The notes under the pieces: generated by a model | What the model was told of the DNA's origin: nothing | The model's database searches: none | What the model saw: the letters and a program-made list of their open reading frames with translations, nothing else | Translations under genes and position numbers: made by a program | Source: Prochlorococcus sp. MIT 0701 | Lineage (GTDB): Bacteria; Cyanobacteriota; Cyanobacteriia; PCC-6307; Cyanobiaceae | Assembly (NCBI RefSeq): GCF_000760295.1 | Contig: NZ_JNBA01000024.1 | Location: 1-64,000, forward strand | Direction: 5' to 3' | DNA: 64,000 bases | Part shown: positions 57,743 to 64,000 of the stretch, in pieces | How positions within the stretch are numbered: position 1 is the stretch's first letter | Layout: each line of letters opens with the position of its first letter

Positions 57743-57952
57743 ATGTCTCTAGAGGTGCTCTGTCTCTTGATTAGTAATGAGTTCATCCATTTGCTTCAGC
57801 ATCTGTATGGTGATCTAAAGGGTGTTGAGCCATTGGGATGGCTCGTCTCTGCTGAGGCTGTTAGCCGTTTTGGTTCATTGCAGGAAGCTGAGGCCTATAC
57901 CATTCAGAACAAGACTGGAAGGATGTCGCACGTTTATTTGAAGCTGAATTAA
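57743..57952 (+). CDS. Small protein, unknown function
   Basis: 69 residues from the ATG at 57743, preceded by AAGG at a good RBS distance. The first half is hydrophobic and helical (LEVLCLLISNEFIHLLQHLYG). The second half has SAEAVSRFGSLQEAEAYTIQNKTGRMSHVYLKLN, which looks like a natural soluble end. No family is recognised. It could be a small stress protein or chance frame; the spacer on its left weakens the case. Confidence 0.45.
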   Translation: MSLEVLCLLISNEFIHLLQHLYGDLKGVEPLGWLVSAEAVSRFGSLQEAEAYTIQNKTGRMSHVYLKLN

Positions 57953-58009
57953 TCCATTAAAACCGGATGTCTTTCTGCTGAATGATTGCCTAGCTGACCT
58001 TCTCAGCCA

Positions 58010-59797
58010 TTACAAGTTGCTTTGTACTGGATAACCAGCCTCTTCACCCAGCCCAAAGCCTTTATGCACTGATTGCAGCGCCTTGACCCCATCGGGTTCA
58101 GCCACCACGCAACTTGTGCGGATTTCACTGGTGGCGATCATGGCGATATTGATCTTTGCATCTGCGAGAGCTCGGAACATCCGCCCTGCTGTACCTGCGG
58201 TGGCGGGCATGCCTGCACCCACTGCGCTCACCCTGGCGATTGCAGGACCGTCTTCCAGATTGGCTCCTGGCCATTGCGCAAGTAGGGGGGCAAGAGTCTT
58301 ATTGGCTTGCTCTCGCTCATCGCGCTTGAGGGTGAAGCTGATATCCCGGCTTCCATCCTCATGTTGTCGCTCCGATTGCACGATCGCATCGAGGCTGATT
58401 CCTGCCTCTGCCATCGCTGAACAAAGAGCTGCTGCTGTCCCAGGCCGATTCGGCACCCCTCGCACACTTAGCTGGGCCTGACCTTGATCGAGTGCTACGC
58501 CTCGAACTTCTGGTTCACCTTTGCCGTTGACCAAAGGATTGATGCGTACTTGGCTGTCGCTGAGTTCAAAGGCTGTGCTGACTGCCCGCAGGGCTTTGCT
58601 TCCCAGCGTTGCATCGATTACGCAGCTGACTTTCACCTCACTGGTGGCGATCAGCCGTAGGTTGATTCCTGCCCGTGAGATCGTGTCGAAAAGGCTTGCG
58701 GCGATACCGGGGCGTCCCATGATTCCTGCTCCGCTGATGCTTAGTTTGCTCATTCCGGCTTCAGCTGAGAGTTGGCCACCGACGGTTTTAAGCAGCCCTT
58801 CGCAAAGTGAGTGGGCTTTAGCTAAGTCGGCTTCGGCCACTGTGAAGGCAATGTCATTGCTGTTGCCTTCATGGGTTGATTGGATGATTAGGTCCACATT
58901 CACGCCATCGCTAGAGAGGTTCTCAAAAAGTGTGGCTGCCACACCCGGTTGATCGGGCATGTGAGAGAGGGCGATCACCGCTTGACCTTCGGCAAGTTCA
59001 ACGCCATCCACAGGCCGACCAAGCTCTAGACCTTCTCGACCGAGGGGGCGCTTTGATTTGCTGGTGAGCTTGGTTCCGGCTTCGTTGCTCCAGCTAGAAC
59101 GCACGACCAGGGAGACTCCAAAGTTGCGGGCGATCTCGACCGCACGGGGGTGCAATACGGAGGCGCCCAGACTGGCCAGCTCAAGCATCTCGTCGCAACT
59201 CACTTCTTGCATCAGTTGGGCATCGCTTACCTGACGTGGATCACTTGTGAGTACTCCTGGTACATCGGTGTAGATCTCGCAGGCATCTGCTCCTAGGGCG
59301 GCTGCTATGGCAACTGCAGATGTATCTGAACCACCGCGGCCGAGGGTGGTGATCTCTGCGGTGCCAACGCTGCTTAGGCTTGTGCCCTGGAAGCCTGCCA
59401 CGACTACCACCTTGCCAGTGCTCAACAAGGATTGCAGTCGCTCAGTGCGGACGTCTAGGATCCGAGCGCGGCCATAGGCAGACTCTGTCACGATGCCCAC
59501 TTGGGCTCCAGTCATCGAAATGGCTGGTATACCCAGTTCATGCAGTGCCATTGAAAGCAAGGAGATCGAAACCTGTTCTCCTGTGGCTAGCAGCATGTCC
59601 ATTTCCCGTTGAGGGGGATTGCTGCTGATCACTTTCGCTAGGGCTGTGAGTTCATCAGTGGTTTGGCCCATAGCGGATACCACAATCACCAGGTCGTGGC
59701 CGAGATCTTTGCTGGTCGCAATCCGCTCAGCGACGGCTTGGATGCGCTCGACGTTTCCGACGGATGACCCGCCGAATTTTTGCACCAGCAATGCCAT
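58010..59797 (-). CDS. lysC: Aspartate kinase with four ACT domains
   Basis: 595 residues from the ATG at 59797 (MALLVQKFGGSSVG); 59812 adds five. The kinase domain (1-250) has KFGGSSVG, GRGGSDTSAVAIAAALGA and TDVPGVLTSDPR. About 340 residues of ACT domains follow, in two halves with repeated LSISGAGIMGRPGIA- and VSAVGAGMPATAGTA-type segments. This double-length regulatory part is usual in cyanobacteria. It senses Lys and/or Thr and controls the aspartate pathway that asd and dapA serve. Confidence 0.95.
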   Translation of the reverse strand: MALLVQKFGGSSVGNVERIQAVAERIATSKDLGHDLVIVVSAMGQTTDELTALAKVISSNPPQREMDMLLATGEQVSISLLSMALHELGIPAISMTGAQVGIVTESAYGRARILDVRTERLQSLLSTGKVVVVAGFQGTSLSSVGTAEITTLGRGGSDTSAVAIAAALGADACEIYTDVPGVLTSDPRQVSDAQLMQEVSCDEMLELASLGASVLHPRAVEIARNFGVSLVVRSSWSNEAGTKLTSKSKRPLGREGLELGRPVDGVELAEGQAVIALSHMPDQPGVAATLFENLSSDGVNVDLIIQSTHEGNSNDIAFTVAEADLAKAHSLCEGLLKTVGGQLSAEAGMSKLSISGAGIMGRPGIAASLFDTISRAGINLRLIATSEVKVSCVIDATLGSKALRAVSTAFELSDSQVRINPLVNGKGEPEVRGVALDQGQAQLSVRGVPNRPGTAAALCSAMAEAGISLDAIVQSERQHEDGSRDISFTLKRDEREQANKTLAPLLAQWPGANLEDGPAIARVSAVGAGMPATAGTAGRMFRALADAKINIAMIATSEIRTSCVVAEPDGVKALQSVHKGFGLGEEAGYPVQSNL

Positions 59798-59845
59798 CCA
59801 TGCCTTTGACACACGTTCTGATTATTTCAGCGTGTCGTCACTGGA

Positions 59846-60856
59846 TTAGGGAGTGCTGAGTAACCCGTCGCGGAAGGCATCAGTAGGGATTGCACCTCGC
59901 TTGAGGGCGGCTTCTACTTCAAGCAAGCGACTGAGCAGGGTGAGGAATCGCTGCGGTGGCCGCCCCTGTAGTTGTTTGCGCATTACGTAGATCCGCTTGG
60001 GATTGCCAATGCCTGCTGCTTTGGCAATCACGTTCACATCTCGTTCCCCTTGCTGCTCCAGCAAACTCACCCAAAGCCAACCTCTGATTTGGCCTGTCAA
60101 GGTGGCCACGATGCGAAGTGCTGGCTCACCGGCCTCCAGTAGTGCATCCAGACGGGCGATCGCTTCTCCGGCATGGCCTGCCAAGAGGGAATCGCCAACC
60201 TGTAGTGCATTGGTGGCCATTCCCTCAATCAGCGCGGCTACGTTTTCGGCTTTAATCAAAGTTGGTGATTGATGAGCAGTTGCGCGTTCTTGGCGAATGT
60301 CGGCATGGAGAGCCAGTTTTTGCAACTCTGCGTTGAGTCGCGTACTGTCATTGCCGATGGCTTCCACCAGCGCTGTAGTGGCTTCAGGCTCCAGCTGCAG
60401 ACCTAAGTCGCGGGCGGTGCGTTCCACCAGCTCCTGCTGACCGGCACCATCCCAGATCGCCGGCAGGAGAAAGCTTTTTTCGCTGGCTTGCTTCAACTTC
60501 ACAAGCTTTTGTAAGGCCTTCGTTGTTCGCAGCCGGCCGTCTGGTTTGTTGGGGTTGCATAGCACCAGGTGGCTGGTTTCTGGAATCAGATCCAGTACGT
60601 CTTCGAAACGATTGGCCAGTTCGCTCGGGCAAGCGTTGCAGAACGGACTGCGCTGTAAAAGCACCAGTCGTCCGCCACTTCCGAAGGGTGGTGTGCGTGC
60701 TTCTGTCAAGGCTTGGCTGGCTTGCCCAGCATCAGCTCCATCGAGGCGGCTGAGGTTGATGCTGCTCCATGCTTGATCGACAACATCGCCGATCAGAGTC
60801 TCGATGGCGTGGTCTCGGGCGGCGGCATCATCGCCCCAGAAGAGATGGATCGGCAT
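59846..60856 (-). CDS. holA: DNA polymerase III delta subunit
   Basis: 336 residues. MPIHLFWGDDAAARDHAIETL, RLVLLQRSPFCNAC and LVEAIGNDSTRLNAELQKLAL match the AAA-like delta fold. VATLTGQIRGWLWVSLL and RQLQGRPPQRFLTLLSRLLEVEAALKRG form the C-terminal collar. HolA opens the sliding clamp with the DnaX complex. It is 48 bases upstream of lysC. cbiC lies divergently upstream. Confidence 0.92.
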   Translation of the reverse strand: MPIHLFWGDDAAARDHAIETLIGDVVDQAWSSINLSRLDGADAGQASQALTEARTPPFGSGGRLVLLQRSPFCNACPSELANRFEDVLDLIPETSHLVLCNPNKPDGRLRTTKALQKLVKLKQASEKSFLLPAIWDGAGQQELVERTARDLGLQLEPEATTALVEAIGNDSTRLNAELQKLALHADIRQERATAHQSPTLIKAENVAALIEGMATNALQVGDSLLAGHAGEAIARLDALLEAGEPALRIVATLTGQIRGWLWVSLLEQQGERDVNVIAKAAGIGNPKRIYVMRKQLQGRPPQRFLTLLSRLLEVEAALKRGAIPTDAFRDGLLSTP

Positions 60857-60921
60857 TGCAGCGGCAGACCGAAGATCGTTATCTGATGATGCTTGATGTC
60901 TATCGGGCTTAAGGCAGAAAC

Positions 60922-61557
60922 GTGAAGTCGCTTGATCATCCGATCTTCACGGAAAGCATTCGCCGCATTCGGGAGCAGTTGGGTGTAACGGGTTTGGATC
61001 CCTTGCAGCAGCAGGTGTTGGAGCGTTTGATTCACAGCAGTGGGGATTTTGGCCTAACTCCTTTGCTGCGCTTTACTCCAGAGGCTTGTGAGCTTGGGCT
61101 GGCTGCTTTGCAGGCCGGAGCGCCAATTATCACCGATACGGCCATGGCGGCTGTAGCAGTGCGTCCGATGGCGTTGCGAACGTTGAAGCCATCTGTAAGA
61201 AGTGTGCTCGAGTGGGCGCCGGATGATGCACCAAACGGTTCCACGCGAACAGCCGAAGGCTTGCGATGCGCATGGCAAGAATTGGCGGCTAAAGATGTGG
61301 ATCAACAAGCGCCGATTGTGCTGATTGGTAGTGCACCAACGGCTTTGGAAGCTTTGTTGGATCTGGTGTCTACAGGTGCACCCCCTCCTAGCCTGATTAT
61401 CGGCATGCCTGTTGGGTTTGTAGGTGTATCTGACAGCAAGCGGCGGTTAGCTGTTAGCGGACTGGCTCATATTCGCTTAATGGGTAGTCGGGGTGGGGCT
61501 GGTCTGGTTGCCGCGACGGTCAATGCTCTTTTACGTCGTGCTTGGTTGTATCAATGA
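60922..61557 (+). CDS. cbiC: Precorrin-8X methylmutase
   Basis: 211 residues from a GTG at 60922. CbiC/CobH moves the C11 methyl to C12. Visible are HPIFTESIRRIREQLG, LIHSSGDFGLTP (with the catalytic-region His), APIITDTAMAAVAV and IVLIGSAPTALEALLDL. GMPVGFVGVSDSKRRL and GSRGGAGLVAATVNALL close the protein. With cbiD, this shows cobalamin-type corrin synthesis. A terminator for the convergent S8 gene begins right after the stop. Confidence 0.95.
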   Translation: MKSLDHPIFTESIRRIREQLGVTGLDPLQQQVLERLIHSSGDFGLTPLLRFTPEACELGLAALQAGAPIITDTAMAAVAVRPMALRTLKPSVRSVLEWAPDDAPNGSTRTAEGLRCAWQELAAKDVDQQAPIVLIGSAPTALEALLDLVSTGAPPPSLIIGMPVGFVGVSDSKRRLAVSGLAHIRLMGSRGGAGLVAATVNALLRRAWLYQ

Positions 61558-61569
61558 GATTGAAGTCCT

Positions 61570-61598
61570 AAAAAAAGCCCTGGACATATGCCCAGGGC
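61570..61598 (-). terminator. Intrinsic terminator of the S8 protease transcript
   Basis: On the minus strand, GCCCTGG and CCAGGGC pair as a 7-base stem with an 8-base loop, followed by a run of T (seven A at 61570-61576 on the plus strand). It lies 35 bases past the protease stop and 13 bases past the cbiC stop. Confidence 0.85.
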
Positions 61599-61632
61599 GA
61601 TGAAAGTAGAAACGCTTAGAAAGCGTTGTGAA

Positions 61633-64000
61633 TCAAGCTAGAAAATCCGTATTGCTGTAGAGACTGGCTAATTCATGATCGACTGAGAGGGCATGCGAGC
61701 GACGAACTGCAGATTCAGCATTGATTGTGCCTGCACCGTAGGTGTCGTCACGCCCTGGATCTCCTAGATCCATGGCACTTGTTGTCAGGATTTCTCTAAC
61801 ATCACCCCCACTCAGGTCTGTATTTTCGCTCCAAACAAGAGCAGCAACTCCAGCGGCATTGGGGTTTGCACAAGAGGTTCCGCCGTAGGTTCCAATTACA
61901 CCATTGGCATCAATTGCCTTACTATCTGTTGGTGCTACTAATGTGAGGTTGTCGCCTGCATTGGAATAACCAGCAAGTTGAGTACCTGTCACATTAGTAA
62001 GTGAACCCCCAGTAATTGCATCGATTTCTTCTGTGCCTGTGAACTGCAGAGCACCGATACTTGCAACATTGGCATGGGATGTTTGGAATGGTGCCAACCC
62101 ACCTGCTCCAGCCACGGAGGTTTTGTCGCCATCATTACCTGCAGAAGCAGCAAAGAATGCATAACTTTCAGTTTCATCTAGGCTTGCTGTCATTTCGGCA
62201 GTGGTGAAGTCACTACCCCCGAAACCCGCGCCGTTTTGGAAGACTAAACGTTCGCCACAATTGCGCTTATCTTTTGCATCTTCTATGGAATCTAGTACAC
62301 CGTCAGCCCAAACATTGTAGGCAACAAGTTGACTTCCGGGAGCAATGCCTGCCAGGTTTTGATTGTCATGCTTAGCTGCCATCACACTCATCGCTCGATG
62401 ACCATGAGAGTTGCTTGATTTTGCACTTTCGTTTTGAACATGTGAGATTTCATTATGAGCATCAGTGACACTGCCTGCAACATCATTAAGACCAGTATCT
62501 AGAGATACAAGCTTGACATCTTCAGAACCTTTGTTGAATCTCCAAGCACCGGAAACATCCATAGCATTTAGATTCCATTGTTCTTTTGTACTGTCGCTCA
62601 TTCCTTCTCTAATGCGGTAGCTATCGTCTTCGGTGGTGATCTTCTCAAAACCTTGCAGATAAATCTCATCCCCATTGGTGAGGCTCAAGATGTCGAAAGC
62701 TGTGCCTTGATAAATGGCCTGTTCGCCGATCGTTGTGTAATCAGTAAGACTACTGAAGCTTTCGCCATTGAAGCTCTTGATGTCTGCACTATCAATACCA
62801 TTGAGTATTAGTTCGTCGGTTCCACCACGCGCCTTGTAAATTCTAGCTGAATCATATTCAGAACCTACCCACCCCAAGGTATCCATATCATAATAATTAA
62901 AAGTATTGGCTTCAATATCACCATCAAATGTACTCCAATCAAGCGCATCAATCATTGTTAGTGTTTCATCAAAGTCTTCTATATTTTCCCTCATGCTACC
63001 GAACACAGCATCAATATCTACATCAAAGTCCCAGCTACTGCGTCTATCTAGGAAGCTTTCAGAGGCTTCTATTTTTCCGTTAAGATCGACAAGAAAACGA
63101 TCTTCTGAGAGATCTAGGGTATATGCGCCTAGATCTATATTCTCTCCCGTAGTCGTGTGAATTGCATTGACTTGAGCTTCAACACTGCCAATCTTCATTG
63201 TTGACATTGGGCCCCAACTCCAGCCAAAAATATCTGAGAAATCCAACCTGTTATCATTTAAGAAATCACCATCATAATTGATTCTGATTGCACCATCTTC
63301 AAACACTTCTTTTTTCGTGCCGTCGTGTGATGCATCATAAATTCGGGTATAACCATAATCAAATAGACTTTCTACACTCAAGTCCCATGGCTTGATACTT
63401 ATACTTAAATCGACATCGTATGGTCGTGGGATATGTTTGAAAGATTGTCGATTAAAGCCTTTGCTAAATGGGTTGCGTGAACCACCTTCTTCGCCAGCTT
63501 CATGTTCACCGCTTGTAAGATCTTCTGGAAACTCCTGTTGAGCTTTTCTTGCCATCCAGTTTTGTTTATCCATGGAAAACCTGTTTTCTTCCCTTTCGAA
63601 TTGGCCTTGATGATTGAAATCATCGCGTGATTCATTGCGATCATTTTGATTGCCCCTGAACGAGGAATTTCCACGGTTGCTAGAATCAGGATCTGATGCA
63701 TCGTGATTGTGCTGATTGGCCATGGAATAGAAGCCTCTATGATTGAATGAACCAAACGGCTGTCTTAGGCGTAGGCCAAATGTGTTTTGGGCCGGCTGAT
63801 TCCCTAGAATCGGATCTTCTAGGCTCGTGGCATTATGAACATTGAATGTTTCTTGCCTGTCAAAAGATAGATTGCCCTCGCGATTAGAATTTTCTGTTTT
63901 GTTGTTTGCATTTGATGCTTCCCTCGCTTCGAGCTCAAAGGGCTGTTCTCGTTCAAGCCTCTCGCTACTATTATAGTAATAGTGGCTTGAATGCCCTTCG
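61633..64000 (-). CDS. Large subtilisin-like (S8) protease, 5' end beyond the window
   Basis: 789 codons visible to the right edge. The longest ATG-starting frame (63723) is only internal; 92 further codons upstream are open with no stop. The catalytic domain (about 480-760 of visible sequence) has LDTG, SHGHRAMSVMAA, AASAGNDG and GGTSCANPNAAG, a complete Asp/His/Asn/Ser set. Ahead lie an Asn/Gln/Arg/His-rich stretch and an Asp-rich, beta-predicted part with GGTDELILNGI. The upstream half is AT-richer than its neighbours. Probably exported or surface bound; a signal, if any, is outside. Confidence 0.82.
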   Translation of the reverse strand, partial: EGHSSHYYYNSSERLEREQPFELEAREASNANNKTENSNREGNLSFDRQETFNVHNATSLEDPILGNQPAQNTFGLRLRQPFGSFNHRGFYSMANQHNHDASDPDSSNRGNSSFRGNQNDRNESRDDFNHQGQFEREENRFSMDKQNWMARKAQQEFPEDLTSGEHEAGEEGGSRNPFSKGFNRQSFKHIPRPYDVDLSISIKPWDLSVESLFDYGYTRIYDASHDGTKKEVFEDGAIRINYDGDFLNDNRLDFSDIFGWSWGPMSTMKIGSVEAQVNAIHTTTGENIDLGAYTLDLSEDRFLVDLNGKIEASESFLDRRSSWDFDVDIDAVFGSMRENIEDFDETLTMIDALDWSTFDGDIEANTFNYYDMDTLGWVGSEYDSARIYKARGGTDELILNGIDSADIKSFNGESFSSLTDYTTIGEQAIYQGTAFDILSLTNGDEIYLQGFEKITTEDDSYRIREGMSDSTKEQWNLNAMDVSGAWRFNKGSEDVKLVSLDTGLNDVAGSVTDAHNEISHVQNESAKSSNSHGHRAMSVMAAKHDNQNLAGIAPGSQLVAYNVWADGVLDSIEDAKDKRNCGERLVFQNGAGFGGSDFTTAEMTASLDETESYAFFAASAGNDGDKTSVAGAGGLAPFQTSHANVASIGALQFTGTEEIDAITGGSLTNVTGTQLAGYSNAGDNLTLVAPTDSKAIDANGVIGTYGGTSCANPNAAGVAALVWSENTDLSGGDVREILTTSAMDLGDPGRDDTYGAGTINAESAVRRSHALSVDHELASLYSNTDFLA

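Noticed and set aside
5960-60170. HIP1 palindromes (GCGATCGC), for example near 5976, 43213 and 60156
   Set aside because: Only a few copies in 64 kb, close to chance; not the dense pattern of freshwater cyanobacteria.

Overview
The window comes from a marine picocyanobacterium. Markers are a Calvin-cycle type GAPDH, the sulfolipid genes sqdB and sqdX, Ycf37 and Ycf23 (DUF561) homologues, a lumenal cyclophilin, an Ssl1498-type thylakoid mini-protein, cbiD and cbiC of cobalamin synthesis, and many small unassigned proteins of the kind found in Prochlorococcus and Synechococcus. Base composition looks close to 50% GC by eye. Together with type IV pilus motor genes and several long gene-free spacers, this best fits a low-light IV Prochlorococcus (MIT 9303/9313 type). 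A marine Synechococcus is the alternative. This assignment is inference.

Layout. 0-3 kb: end of a glycine-rich protein, dusA, msrB and an HI0933-type flavoprotein. 3-7.3 kb: the pilB-pilT-pilC motor operon on the minus strand. 7.3-10.4 kb: grpE-dnaJ-tusA-like-rsgA on the plus strand, tightly packed. 10.4-13.1 kb: ebfC-like, murB and murC on the minus strand. 13.3 kb: gap2 with a clear terminator. 14.4-18.6 kb: thiL and a lumenal cyclophilin diverge from efp-accB, which runs into pdxA. 18.6-24.6 kb: an accessory-looking stretch with an SDR protein, an HNH nuclease, a HARP-like SNF2 helicase, a half-length AbrB-family membrane protein and several small proteins. 24.7 kb: tRNA-Gly. 24.8-28.8 kb: aminotransferase, cbiD and guaA. 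29.3-34.8 kb: two unknown proteins and a class B PBP, then sqdB-sqdX and a 55-residue Ssl1498-like gene. 34.8-38.5 kb: thiG, an unknown protein, ycf37 with a newly read 55-codon gene in front of it, a spacer of about 0.84 kb, rplT and rpmI. 38.5-41.5 kb: a SpoIID-like lipoprotein and a GT2 glycosyltransferase. 41.5-47.6 kb: tig-clpP-clpX-LRAT-like-dnaX on the minus strand. 47.8-51.8 kb: asd-dapA-rnj. 51.8-54 kb: a TPR protein with a repeated linear motif, then tilS. 54-57.4 kb: DUF561, a small membrane protein and uvrB. 58-61.6 kb: lysC, holA and cbiC. 61.6-64 kb: a large, AT-richer, Asn/Asp-rich subtilisin-like protease whose reading frame runs off the right edge.

Most of the window is a conserved housekeeping backbone. 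The parts most worth a second look are: the HARP-SNF2 helicase beside an HNH nuclease, which is the part list of eukaryotic ZRANB3 in separate genes; the truncated giant S8 protease; the LRAT-like protein inside the clp-dnaX cluster; the repeated LIRDPFL motif protein between rnj and tilS; and the 55-codon gene directly upstream of ycf37. I saw no CRISPR array, insertion sequence, prophage or lanthipeptide cluster.
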